This document shows positions 33,922 through 42,201 of a stretch of 64,000 bases of DNA, piece after piece. The notes below the pieces were generated by a model. It was not told where the DNA came from. It worked only from the letters and a program-made list of their open reading frames with translations, and ran no database searches. Each line of letters begins with the position of its first letter. Position 1 is the first letter of the stretch. Location: contig NZ_AP027081.1 of the NCBI RefSeq assembly GCF_030295425.1, positions 4,460,605 to 4,524,604 of the forward strand. The letters run 5' to 3'. The position numbers and the translations under genes are program-made. Source of the DNA: Mesoterricola sediminis (GTDB lineage: Bacteria; Acidobacteriota; Holophagae; Holophagales; Holophagaceae).

Positions 33922-36183
33922 TTAGGCCAGGAACTTCCAGAGCGCGATGGCCAGGAAGCCCAGGAACATGACGAAGGCGTAATTCTGGACCCGGCCGGTC
34001 TGCAGCTTCCGGAAGCCTCCGGAGACCTGGGACAGGATCCAGGCGACGAGGTTCACCAGCCCGTCCACGATCTTCGCGTCGAACCAGTGGAAGGCGTGGC
34101 TGACGGTCAGGGTGAGGCGCGCGGCGCCGTTCACCATGCCGTCCACGGCCCAGGCGTCGAAGGCCCAGAGCTGTGCGCCCAGCTGCTTGCAGGGGCCGAT
34201 GAAGGCGGCCTCGTAGAATTCGTCCACGTAGTACTTGGCGTGGACCCACTCGAACAGCTCGGGGAACCGCTTCACGAAGGCCCGGGGCTTGCTCCAGGTC
34301 GGATCGGCGCCGTAGAACCACCAGGCCAGCCCCATGGCGGCCGGGGCCCAGACGACGGTGGCGACGAACATCAGGACGTACTCGATGGCGGGGGCCGCGC
34401 CGTGGGCCTCGTGGGCGCCGTGCGCCTGGAAGAGCAGCGGCTTCAGCCACTCGCTGAAGTGGGAGCTGCCGATCCAGTGGAGGCTGTGGGGGATGTTCAG
34501 GAAACCGCCGACGAGGGCGAGGAGGGCCAGGAGGGCCACCGGGAACCACATGTTCCAGGGCACCTCCTGGGGACCCGCGTGGCCGCCGTGCCCGTGGTCG
34601 TCGTGGCCGTGGGCGTGGGCGTCGTGCCCGTGCGCGTCGTGGCCGTCGTCAGGGGAGGCGTGGTGGGCTTCCGAGGGGACCGTGAGGCCGTGGGGGTCGT
34701 GGCCCGCGCCCCGGTACTCCCCGAAGAAGGTCATGACCATGAGGCGGACCATATAGAAGGCCGTCATGAAGGCGGCGATCATGCCCATGGCCCAGGCGAT
34801 CATGTTCAGGCGCGGACCGGCGAAGGTCCCGTGCGCGTACCACCCCTCGAAGACCTTCCAGAGGATCTCGTCCTTGGAGAAGAAGCCCGAGAAGGGGAAG
34901 ATGCCGGCGATGGCCAGGGTGGCGATGCCCATGGAGGCGAAGGTCCAGGGCATGAACTTCCGCAGGCCGCCCATGTTGCGCATGTCCTGCTCGTGGTGGC
35001 AGGCCAGGATCACCGAGCCGGATCCGAGGAAGAGGGCCGCCTTGAAGAAGGCGTGGGTGAACACGTGGAACATGCCGGCCGTGAAGGCGCCGGCGCCCAT
35101 GCCCATGAACATGAAGCCCAGCTGGCTCACGGTGGAGTAGGCCAGGACCTTCTTGATATCGTACTGGGCCAGGCCCATGCTCGCGGCCACCAGCGCCGTG
35201 AGGGCGCCGACGAAGAGCACCACGGCCAGGGCGACCGGGGCGTTGACGTAGATGAAGTTCATCCGGGCGATCATGTACAGGCCGGAGGTCACCATGGTCG
35301 CGGCGTGGATCAGGGCGGACACGGGGGTCGGACCCGCCATGGCGTCCGGCAGCCACACGTAGAGGGGGATCTGGGCCGACTTGCCGCAGGCGCCGAGGAA
35401 GAGGCAGCAGCCCACCAGGTTGAACCACCAGGTGGGGCTGTGGCTCAGGCCGAAGAGGGTGAGCTCCTTCTGGGCCAGGACGCCGCGGACGAGGCCCATC
35501 TGGGTGTCGAAGTCCACGGACCCGAAGATCATGAACAGGAGGTAGAAGCCGATGAGGAACCCGAAGTCGCCGATGCGGTTGGTGACGAAGGCCTTCTTGC
35601 CCGCGACGGCCGCGTACTCGCGGTCGAAGTAGAAGCCGATCAGCAGGTAGCTGCAGAGGCCCACGCCTTCCCAGCCGAGGAACATCATGATCATGTTCGC
35701 GCCCAGCACCAGGTTGAGCATGCTGAACACGAAGAGGTTCAGGTAGGTCATGAAGCGGTAGTACTCGCCGCGCTTGCGCTCATCCGCCATGTAGCCCGTG
35801 GAGAACAGGTGGATGAGGAAGCCCACGCCGGTGACCAGGAGGCCCATGCAGGCCGAGAGGGGGTCGATCCGGTAGGCCCACGTCATGGTGGTCCGGGTGA
35901 GGCCGCCCAGCACCTGGGCGTCCCCGAAGGAGAGCCAGGTCCAGACGGTCTGGGTCACCACCCGGTTCTCCGGGGCCATCCCCATGAGCTTCACGAAGTA
36001 GAAGGCCACGATGAGGAAGGAGGCGAAGACCGAGCCCAGGGCGACGAGGTCCACGAGCTTGTTGTTCTTCAGGCGCCGGCCGGTGAGGCCGTTGAAGAGG
36101 GCGCCGAAGACCGGCAGGAAGGGGATCAGCCAGAGCACGGAGCTGTGGAGCGGCGTACTCACGGCGGCGGGTTCCATGATCAT
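33922..36183 (-). CDS. nuoL: Complex I subunit L with His-rich loop
   Basis: A 753-residue antiporter-like subunit, longer than the usual 610-660. The conserved GKSAQIPLYVWLPDAMAGPTPVSALIHAATMV and YSTVSQLGFMF are present. About residues 501-538 form a loop dense in His, Asp and Gly (coding bases about 34570-34680) placed between membrane helices; such loops can bind metal ions but the role here is unknown. The C-terminus contains the long lateral helix region expected of NuoL. Confidence 0.94.
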   Translation of the reverse strand: MIMEPAAVSTPLHSSVLWLIPFLPVFGALFNGLTGRRLKNNKLVDLVALGSVFASFLIVAFYFVKLMGMAPENRVVTQTVWTWLSFGDAQVLGGLTRTTMTWAYRIDPLSACMGLLVTGVGFLIHLFSTGYMADERKRGEYYRFMTYLNLFVFSMLNLVLGANMIMMFLGWEGVGLCSYLLIGFYFDREYAAVAGKKAFVTNRIGDFGFLIGFYLLFMIFGSVDFDTQMGLVRGVLAQKELTLFGLSHSPTWWFNLVGCCLFLGACGKSAQIPLYVWLPDAMAGPTPVSALIHAATMVTSGLYMIARMNFIYVNAPVALAVVLFVGALTALVAASMGLAQYDIKKVLAYSTVSQLGFMFMGMGAGAFTAGMFHVFTHAFFKAALFLGSGSVILACHHEQDMRNMGGLRKFMPWTFASMGIATLAIAGIFPFSGFFSKDEILWKVFEGWYAHGTFAGPRLNMIAWAMGMIAAFMTAFYMVRLMVMTFFGEYRGAGHDPHGLTVPSEAHHASPDDGHDAHGHDAHAHGHDDHGHGGHAGPQEVPWNMWFPVALLALLALVGGFLNIPHSLHWIGSSHFSEWLKPLLFQAHGAHEAHGAAPAIEYVLMFVATVVWAPAAMGLAWWFYGADPTWSKPRAFVKRFPELFEWVHAKYYVDEFYEAAFIGPCKQLGAQLWAFDAWAVDGMVNGAARLTLTVSHAFHWFDAKIVDGLVNLVAWILSQVSGGFRKLQTGRVQNYAFVMFLGFLAIALWKFLA

Positions 36184-36233
36184 GCGTTCACCTGGGTCGA
36201 AGTCGGGGAGGATAGGTTCATGGCTCGTTCCGC

Positions 36234-36536
36234 CTAGCCCTTGAGCAGGTTGATGTTGTCAACCTGGATCGTGTCCCGCTTGCGGTAGAGGGCCACGACC
36301 AGGGCAAGCCCGATGGCCACCTCGGCGGCCGCGAGCCCCATCACCAGGAGGGCGAAGGCCTGGCCCGCCACCGTCCCGGCGTGGCGGGCGAAGGCGATCA
36401 GGTTCAGGTTGGCGGCGTTGAGCATGAGCTCCACGCACATCAGGATCACCAGGGCGTTGCGCCGGATCAGCACGCCGGCCACGCCCACGGAGAACAGGAG
36501 GAAGGAGATGAAGAGGACGGTGTTCATGGAGGCCAT
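36234..36536 (-). CDS. nuoK: Complex I subunit K
   Basis: A 100-residue three-helix protein with the conserved buried glutamates in VELMLNAANLNLIAF and AAAEVAIGLALVVALY, essential for proton transfer. Size and motifs are standard. It lies 3 nt after nuoJ. Confidence 0.95.
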   Translation of the reverse strand: MASMNTVLFISFLLFSVGVAGVLIRRNALVILMCVELMLNAANLNLIAFARHAGTVAGQAFALLVMGLAAAEVAIGLALVVALYRKRDTIQVDNINLLKG

Positions 36537-36539
36537 GGC

Positions 36540-37091
36540 TTACACCCTTTCCTTCTTGGCCAGCGTGACCGCGCCCACCAGGGCCACGAGGAGGATCACG
36601 GAGAGGATCTCGAAGGGCAGGAGGTAGCCCGCGAACATCCCGCGGCTCACGGCCTGGGAGTTCTGGGTGGCGACGTCCAGGCCCTGGGCGAGCCCGGCGT
36701 CGAGGGTCAGCGCGACGGTGGCGCTGGGCCCGAAGACCGTCTTCCAGAAGACCGTGATGAAGGCGACGGCGCCCACGGTCACGGCCGCCACCGCCCACGC
36801 GGTCTGGCGCTGGAAGAGCCCCGACTCCTTGTACTTGGTCAGCTCGACGAGCATGACCACGAAGAGGAACAGGACCACGATGCCCCCGGCGTAGACCAGG
36901 AGCTGGGCGACGGCGAGGAATTCAGCGGACAAGCAGAGGTAGCAGGCGGCCACGGAGAGCATGGAGAAGAGGAAGCCCACCACGCTGTGGACCGCGTTCT
37001 TGGAGAAGACGAGCGACACCGCCCCGGCCACGGCCAGGAGGCCGAAGACCAGGAAGAGGTGGCTGCCGATGGAGGTCATCAGGTGTTCCAT
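36540..37091 (-). CDS. nuoJ: Complex I subunit J
   Basis: A 183-residue protein with five membrane helices; the FSKNAVHSVVGFLFSMLSVA and QLLVYAGGIVVLFLFVVM segments (the pi-bulge helix) are the family signatures. It lies between nuoI and nuoK with 3-nt gaps on both sides. Confidence 0.95.
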   Translation of the reverse strand: MEHLMTSIGSHLFLVFGLLAVAGAVSLVFSKNAVHSVVGFLFSMLSVAACYLCLSAEFLAVAQLLVYAGGIVVLFLFVVMLVELTKYKESGLFQRQTAWAVAAVTVGAVAFITVFWKTVFGPSATVALTLDAGLAQGLDVATQNSQAVSRGMFAGYLLPFEILSVILLVALVGAVTLAKKERV

Positions 37092-37094
37092 GGC

Positions 37095-37601
37095 TCAGTC
37101 CTCGTCCGAGTAGGAGAACTTGGCGACCGGGGTCACCTCGAACATGTTGTGCTCCTTGCCCAGCATGCCGATGGAGAAGTCCTCGCGGTTGTAGGCCGCC
37201 AGTTCGAACTGGTGGTTCAGGATGATGGAGTCGAAGCCGCAGCTCTCCACGCAGAACTCGCAGAAGATGCAGCGCTCCATCTCGAAGTCGTAGCGGGTGG
37301 GGAGCTTGGTCTTGCGCCCCTCCTTCTTGCCGCTCTCGATGGTGATGACCTGGGTCGGGCAGATCTTCTCGCAGGCCAGGCAGCACACGCACTTGATCTC
37401 GCCCTGCTCGTCCTTGAGCATGGTGAGCCGGCCGCGGAACCGGGGCTGCAGCTTCACCGGCACCTCGGGGTATTCCTCCGTGCCGTGGGGACGCTTCTTG
37501 GCGCGGTTCGCGGTCAGGAACACCTTGAAGAAGTACTTCCCGGTGACCTTGAGGCCCTTGGCGATGTCGATGGGGATGAGGGTCTTGAGGATCTTTTTCA
37601 T
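37095..37601 (-). CDS. nuoI: Complex I subunit I (two [4Fe-4S] clusters)
   Basis: A 168-residue ferredoxin-like subunit carrying clusters N6a and N6b that pass electrons to NuoB. Motifs are CVCCLACEKICP and CIFCEFCVESCGFDSI; the second has Gly where most NuoI have Pro after the last Cys. A short amphipathic N-terminus (MKKILKTLIPID) precedes. In a complex without NuoEFG it would be close to the electron entry point. Confidence 0.95.
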   Translation of the reverse strand: MKKILKTLIPIDIAKGLKVTGKYFFKVFLTANRAKKRPHGTEEYPEVPVKLQPRFRGRLTMLKDEQGEIKCVCCLACEKICPTQVITIESGKKEGRKTKLPTRYDFEMERCIFCEFCVESCGFDSIILNHQFELAAYNREDFSIGMLGKEHNMFEVTPVAKFSYSDED

Positions 37602-37614
37602 CGGCTTTCCTCCC

Positions 37615-38772
37615 CTAGGACACGAACCGGACGGCGCCCGCCAGGACGACGAGCACGAGGGTCAGGGGGATGAGGTACTTCCAGGCGACGGACATGATCT
37701 GGTCGTACCTGTAGCGGGGGATCGTCGCCCGGACCCAGATGAACACCCAGAGAAGGAAGATGATCTTCAGGACGTACCAGAGGGCGTTGGGGGCGCCGAT
37801 GACCGGCAGCTTGGCGGCGAACTGGTGGAGGCCGAAGGGCAGCAGGTAGGGGCCGCCCAGGAAGAAGGCCCCGGCCAGGCAGGACACGACCACCATGTTG
37901 ATGTACTCGGCCAGGTAGAAGAACCCGAACCGCATGCCGGAGTACTCGGTGTGGAACCCGGCCACGAGCTCGTTCTCGGCCTCGGGCATGTCGAAGGGCA
38001 CGCGGTTGGTCTCGGCGAAGCCGCAGGTGAGGTAGACCAGGAACCCGACGGCCATCAGGGGGATGGCCAGGGGGGAGCTCTCCACCGCGAGGACGCGGGT
38101 GAGCGTGCCGAAGTTGAGGGTGCCGGCCAGGACCACCGGGGCCAGCAGGCTCAGGGTGAGGGGCACTTCGTAGCTGACGATCTGGGCGCCGCTGCGGAGG
38201 CCGCCCAGGAGCGGGTACTTGGAGTTGGACGCCCAGGCGCCGAGCACGATCCCGTAGACGCCCACGGAGGCGATGCCCAGGATGAAGAGCAGGCCCACGT
38301 TCATGTCGGTCATGGCCCCGTTGAAAGGCAGGCCGCCCACGATGGGGAACCACTTCGGCATGATGAAGAGCGCGCCGGGGGCGAAGCTGATCGCGCCGAA
38401 GACGACCACGGCGGCGATCATGGAAAGGCAGGGGGCGGCCAGGAAGATGGCGCGGTCGGCCTTGGAGGGGACCACGTCCTCCTTGAGGAACATCTTGGCG
38501 ATGTCGCCGACGAGCATCGGCAGGCCCCGCCAGTAGGAGAGGATGGGCACCTTGCCGGCGCGCCACATCCACTTGTTGAGGAAGCCGGTGAGGCCGACCC
38601 GGTGGCCCGCGATGCGGGTGGCGCCGAGGCGGTCCTGGGCGTGCCCGATCACCTTGCGCTCCGCGTAGATGGTCATGGGGACCACCACGAAGATGAAGAT
38701 GACCGCGGCGACGGCCTGGAGGATGGCCATGACGCAGGTCTGGAGGAGGGTCATCTGGACGGGTGCGTTCAT
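37615..38772 (-). CDS. nuoH: Complex I subunit H
   Basis: A 385-residue membrane subunit that forms the quinone chamber with NuoB/NuoD. Signatures: AERKVIGHAQDRLGATR, the FAETNRVPFDMPEAENELVAGFHTEYSG loop (split here over the family consensus) and LWVFIWVRATIPRYRYDQ. The ATG at 38772 overlaps the nuoD stop as ATGA, so no room exists for nuoEFG between them. Confidence 0.95.
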   Translation of the reverse strand: MNAPVQMTLLQTCVMAILQAVAAVIFIFVVVPMTIYAERKVIGHAQDRLGATRIAGHRVGLTGFLNKWMWRAGKVPILSYWRGLPMLVGDIAKMFLKEDVVPSKADRAIFLAAPCLSMIAAVVVFGAISFAPGALFIMPKWFPIVGGLPFNGAMTDMNVGLLFILGIASVGVYGIVLGAWASNSKYPLLGGLRSGAQIVSYEVPLTLSLLAPVVLAGTLNFGTLTRVLAVESSPLAIPLMAVGFLVYLTCGFAETNRVPFDMPEAENELVAGFHTEYSGMRFGFFYLAEYINMVVVSCLAGAFFLGGPYLLPFGLHQFAAKLPVIGAPNALWYVLKIIFLLWVFIWVRATIPRYRYDQIMSVAWKYLIPLTLVLVVLAGAVRFVS

Positions 38773-39869
38773 CGGTCGATCTCTCCCAGGACCACGTCGA
38801 GGGTCCCGATGGTGGCGATGACGTCGGCGACCAGGCTGCCCTCGATCATCTTGGGCAGGGCCTGGAGGTTGACGAATCCGGGGGCCCGCACGTGGAAGCG
38901 GTAGGGGTTGAGGCCCCCCTTCTCGCCCACCAGGTAGTAGCCCAGCTCGCCCTTGGGAGCCTCGGTCGGATGGTAGACCTCGTTGACCTCGGCCCGGAGG
39001 ACCTTGGGCAGCTTGGCCATGACGGGGCCCTCGGGCATGCCGTCGATGCACTGCTGGATGATCCGGGCGCTCTGGCGCATCTCCTCAAGACGGACGAGAT
39101 ATCGCGCGTAGGTGTCCGCCTCGGGCCGGGTGGGGATGGAGAAGTCCATCTCCGAGTAGGCCGCGTAGGGGTGCGCCTTCCGGATGTCGTACTCGACGCC
39201 GGCCGCGCGGAGCACGGGACCGGTGACGCCCATGGCGATGGCGTCCTCGGCCTTGAGGATGCCGACGCCGATGGTCCGCTTCTTCCAGATGCGGTTCTCG
39301 GTGAGCATGGTCTCGTACTCGTTCATGGCGTCCGGGAAGATCGCCAGGAAGTCGCGGACCATCTTCTCGAAGCCCGGAGGCATGTCCTCCCGGAGGCCGC
39401 CGATGCGGAAGGCCGTCGTCGTCAGGCGCGAACCGCAGAAGGCCTCGTTGATGTCGAGGATCCGCTCACGCTCGCGGAAGGTGTAGAGGAAGACCGTCAT
39501 GGCGCCGATGTCGAGCCCGTGGGTGGCCAGCCAGATCAGGTGGGAGGCCAGGCGGTTGAACTCGTTGAGCATCGTCCGGACGTAGCGCGCCTTGCGGGGC
39601 ACCGTGATGCCGAAGAGCTTCTCGACGGCCTCGGCCCAGCCCAGGTTGTTGGCCACGGCGGAGCAGTAGTCCATGCGGTCCGTCCACACCTGGCCCTGGA
39701 AGAAGGTCTTGTTCTCGCAGATCTTCTCCACGCCGCGGTGCAGGTAGCCGATGCAGGGCCGGCAGGAGGTGATGACCTCGCCGTCCAGCTTCAGCTTGAG
39801 TCGCAGCACCCCGTGGGTGGAGGGGTGCTGCGGCCCCATGTTTATTTCCATCTCCTCGTTCTTGAACAC
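38769..39869 (-). CDS. nuoD: Complex I subunit D
   Basis: A 366-residue 49-kDa-type subunit that lines the quinone site. It starts MFKNEEMEINMGPQHPSTHG and has the conserved HRGVEKICENK, DRMDYCSAVANNLGWAEAVE and the C-terminal LGEIDR. The gene is separate from nuoC. It starts 9 nt after nuoC's stop. Confidence 0.95.
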   Translation of the reverse strand: MFKNEEMEINMGPQHPSTHGVLRLKLKLDGEVITSCRPCIGYLHRGVEKICENKTFFQGQVWTDRMDYCSAVANNLGWAEAVEKLFGITVPRKARYVRTMLNEFNRLASHLIWLATHGLDIGAMTVFLYTFRERERILDINEAFCGSRLTTTAFRIGGLREDMPPGFEKMVRDFLAIFPDAMNEYETMLTENRIWKKRTIGVGILKAEDAIAMGVTGPVLRAAGVEYDIRKAHPYAAYSEMDFSIPTRPEADTYARYLVRLEEMRQSARIIQQCIDGMPEGPVMAKLPKVLRAEVNEVYHPTEAPKGELGYYLVGEKGGLNPYRFHVRAPGFVNLQALPKMIEGSLVADVIATIGTLDVVLGEIDR

Positions 39870-39878
39870 AAGGAACTC

Positions 39879-41210
39879 CTATTCGGCTTTGGGGGGATGG
39901 AGGTTGATGCCCATGTTGCCGGCCTTCTCCATCGCGATGCGCATGAGCACGCCGCTCCGGTCCTCGCGGAAGTCGATGTCCCGCATGCCCAGGCCGGGCA
40001 CGGGGTACTCCTTCCGGAGCGGATGCCCCTCCCAGTCCTCGGGGCAGAGGATCCGCGTCATGTCCGGGTGCTCCTGGAAGCGGATGCCCAGCATGTCGAA
40101 GATCTCCCGCTCCAGCCAGTTCGCGCCCGGATAGACCGGCACCGCGCTCATCGGCTCGAACCCTTCCGGGATGAGGATGCGCAGGCGGAGGCGCTTGGCC
40201 CGGCGGAGGCTGGTCAGGTGGTAGACCACCGAGAAGGCCCAGCCCTGGGCCGCCGGATAGTGGGTGGCGGTCTCGTCGGCCAGCATCTCGTAGCGGAGGG
40301 CCGGGTCGGCCTTCACGACTTCCAGGGCCTCCCGGATCGCGTCCGGAGCCACCTGGCAGGTGAGCTCGCACCCCTGCTGGAAGACCTCCTGCACCTTGTC
40401 GCCCAGCAGCTCCTTCAGCCGGAGGAGGTCGGGATCGGTGGCCTCCTGGGGGGCGGGGTACTTCAGGTCGTTGGCGTCGGCCTTGGGCGCGGGGCGAACG
40501 GGCGCCTTGGGGGCGTCCTTGCCCTCGGCCTCGGCCTTGGCCTTGGCGGTCTCGTAGTCGGCCAGGGCTTTCTGCCACTTGGCCTCCTCGGCGGCGGCCG
40601 CGGCGGCCTGCTCCTCCAGGTAGGTCCGGAGGCTGGGCAGGGGCACGGTCTTCGGCATCACCACCTGCCGGTTCGGCGCGGCCTTGAGGTCGTAGACGTA
40701 GGGACCGGCGGCCTCGGGGGCGGCGGGGGCCTCGGCGGCCACCGGCGCGGGCGCAGGGGCCGGAGCGGGCGTCGGAACGGGCGCAGCGGCGACAGGCGCA
40801 GGGGCCGGCGCGGGCGCAGCGGCGACGGGCGCAGGGGCCGGCGCGGGCGCAGCGGCGACGGGCGCAGGGGCCGGCGCGGGCGTCGGCTCAGGGGCCGGAG
40901 CGGGCGCGGCGGCGACGGGCGCGGGCGGCTCAGCGACGGGCGCGGGGGCCTCGGCGGCCACCTGCTCGAACTTGATGACATTGACGGGGCATCCGCCGGC
41001 GGCGGCGACGATGCCCGCTTCCAGGCTCGTGCGCACATCCACCTTGAGGGCGGCCTTCTCGACCCGGTTCTCGGTCACCTTGCCGTCCTCGCGGACGGCC
41101 GCGTTGATCACGCAGGTGTCGTCGGTGACCTTGAACACGTCCGCGCACTCCGCCTCGCAGGCGTTGCAGACGATGCAACCTTCTTCGATCCAGACCTTGA
41201 TGATCGCCAT
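39879..41210 (-). CDS. nuoC: Ferredoxin domain fused to complex I subunit C
   Basis: A 443-residue chimera. Residues 1-83 are a mono-cluster [4Fe-4S] ferredoxin: Cys12, Cys15, Cys18 and Cys22, then Cys74-Pro (GCPVNVIKF). Residues about 84-170 are an Ala/Pro repeat linker. A charged helical segment (about 190-255) follows. The C-terminal domain is NuoC, with the signature EREIFDMLGIRFQEHPDM and WEGHPLRKEYP at 367-404. Usual NuoC is about 170-220 residues with no Fe-S cluster. The gene is in its normal place between nuoB and nuoD, and since nuoEFG are absent from the operon, the fused ferredoxin could be the electron entry domain. That role is inference. Confidence 0.92.
   Translation of the reverse strand: MAIIKVWIEEGCIVCNACEAECADVFKVTDDTCVINAAVREDGKVTENRVEKAALKVDVRTSLEAGIVAAAGGCPVNVIKFEQVAAEAPAPVAEPPAPVAAAPAPAPEPTPAPAPAPVAAAPAPAPAPVAAAPAPAPAPVAAAPVPTPAPAPAPAPVAAEAPAAPEAAGPYVYDLKAAPNRQVVMPKTVPLPSLRTYLEEQAAAAAAEEAKWQKALADYETAKAKAEAEGKDAPKAPVRPAPKADANDLKYPAPQEATDPDLLRLKELLGDKVQEVFQQGCELTCQVAPDAIREALEVVKADPALRYEMLADETATHYPAAQGWAFSVVYHLTSLRRAKRLRLRILIPEGFEPMSAVPVYPGANWLEREIFDMLGIRFQEHPDMTRILCPEDWEGHPLRKEYPVPGLGMRDIDFREDRSGVLMRIAMEKAGNMGINLHPPKAE
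40741..40930. repeat. 33-bp tandem repeats coding the Ala/Pro linker of the NuoC fusion
   Basis: A unit containing GGCGCAGGGGCCGGCGCGGGC and GCAGCGGCGAC recurs about three times at 33-bp spacing, encoding an 11-residue APAPAPVAA-type block; degenerate copies flank it. Such repeats change length readily and make a flexible tether. Confidence 0.8.
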
Positions 41211-41212
41211 GG

Positions 41213-41722
41213 CTAGCCCACCGCCTCGAAGATTTCCTTGTAGCGGTCAGCCATGCTGCTCGCCATGATCTTGTCCTGCAGCTTCATGAACCCGTAGAGC
41301 AGTCCCTCGGGACGGGGCGGGCACCCGGGGATGTACACGTCCACGGGCACGACCTTGTCCACGCCCTGGATGGTGTGATAGCTGTCGAAGGGCCCGCCCG
41401 CGGTGGCGCAGGACCCCATGGCGATCACCCACTTGGGCTCGGGCATCTGGTCGTAGAGCTGCTTGATGATGGGGGCCATCTTGTAGGTGACCGTGCCGGC
41501 CACGATCATGAGGTCCGCCTGGCGGGGGCTGGCCCGGAAGATGCCGCACCCGAACCGGTCGAAGTCGAAGCGGGCCGCGCCGGCGGCCATCATCTCGATG
41601 GCGCAGCAGGCCAGGCCGAAGGTCATGGGCCACACGCTGGTGGCCCGGGACCAGTTGATGACCTTCTCAACCTTGGTGGTGATGAGGATGTTCTCCAGGG
41701 CCGAGGGCTGATTCATTCCCAT
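41213..41722 (-). CDS. nuoB: Complex I subunit B
   Basis: A 169-residue subunit carrying cluster N2, the last Fe-S centre before quinone. The tandem cysteines of [11 protein letters not shown], plus GSCATAGG and [13 protein letters not shown], give the four ligands. The ATG at 41722 follows AGGAG with 8-nt spacing and overlaps the end of nuoA by 10 nt. Confidence 0.95.
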   Translation of the reverse strand: MGMNQPSALENILITTKVEKVINWSRATSVWPMTFGLACCAIEMMAAGAARFDFDRFGCGIFRASPRQADLMIVAGTVTYKMAPIIKQLYDQMPEPKWVIAMGSCATAGGPFDSYHTIQGVDKVVPVDVYIPGCPPRPEGLLYGFMKLQDKIMASSMADRYKEIFEAVG

Positions 41723-42066
41723 GTGAGGGCTCCTTTGGACCAGATGTAGCCGTAGCCGAACAGGAGGAGGAACAGGAAGATGCCCATCTCGACCAGGCCG
41801 AAGATGGCGAGTTCCTTCATCTGGATGGCCCAGGGCATGAGGAAGACCGTCTCCACGTCGAAGACGAGGAACATCACGGCCACCAGGTAGTAGCGCACCG
41901 AGAACTTCTCGCGCGCCTCCGTCGTCACGCGGAGGCCGCACTCATACGTCGAGTACTTGGTCGCGTTCGGCACGTGGGGCCTGACCAGTCTGGATATGGA
42001 CAGGATCACGATCGGCAGGGCGACGGCGACCAGTATGAGCAACAAGACTGGAACATAACTGCGCAT
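41713..42066 (-). CDS. nuoA: Complex I subunit A
   Basis: A 117-residue three-helix subunit. The YECGL motif, [26 protein letters not shown] segment and C-terminal [14 protein letters not shown] are standard. The start at 42066 is preceded by GGGAGGATCC. It is the first gene of the nuo operon, behind a sigma-70-like promoter. Confidence 0.95.
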   Translation of the reverse strand: MRSYVPVLLLILVAVALPIVILSISRLVRPHVPNATKYSTYECGLRVTTEAREKFSVRYYLVAVMFLVFDVETVFLMPWAIQMKELAIFGLVEMGIFLFLLLFGYGYIWSKGALTWE

Positions 42067-42100
42067 GGATCCTCCCGGAGGGGACGGGGTTGGATAACCC

Positions 42101-42130
42101 ATTGTGGTCTGCGCCTTCAAAGGCGGTCAA
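42101..42130 (-). promoter_or_regulatory. Sigma-70-like promoter of the nuo operon
   Basis: On the minus strand TTGACC (42125-42130) and CACAAT (42101-42106) are separated by 18 bp. The predicted transcription start gives a leader of about 28 nt before nuoA with its GGGAGG ribosome site. Confidence 0.5.
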
Positions 42131-42144
42131 CGAGGGATCCCTCG
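42131..42144. promoter_or_regulatory. Perfect 14-bp palindrome between nuoA and the GspE-like gene
   Basis: CGAGGGATCCCTCG abuts the -35 of the nuo promoter and lies about 22 bp upstream of the -35-like element of the divergent GspE-like gene. The position suits an operator controlling one or both directions. The binding protein is unknown. Confidence 0.4.
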
Positions 42145-42166
42145 GGCTTTTGGCCGATAAGACCTT

Positions 42167-42199
42167 TTGAACCACTGAGGAAACCGCCACACTATATAT
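42167..42199 (+). promoter_or_regulatory. Promoter candidate directly abutting the GspE-like start codon
   Basis: TTGAAC (42167-42172) and ACTATA (42191-42196, 18-bp spacing; overlapping TATATA one frame on) end only a few bases before the ATG at 42202. No Shine-Dalgarno is present in ACTATATATCTATG. Transcription would start at or next to the ATG, giving a leaderless mRNA. Confidence 0.45.
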
Positions 42200-42201
42200 C
42201 T

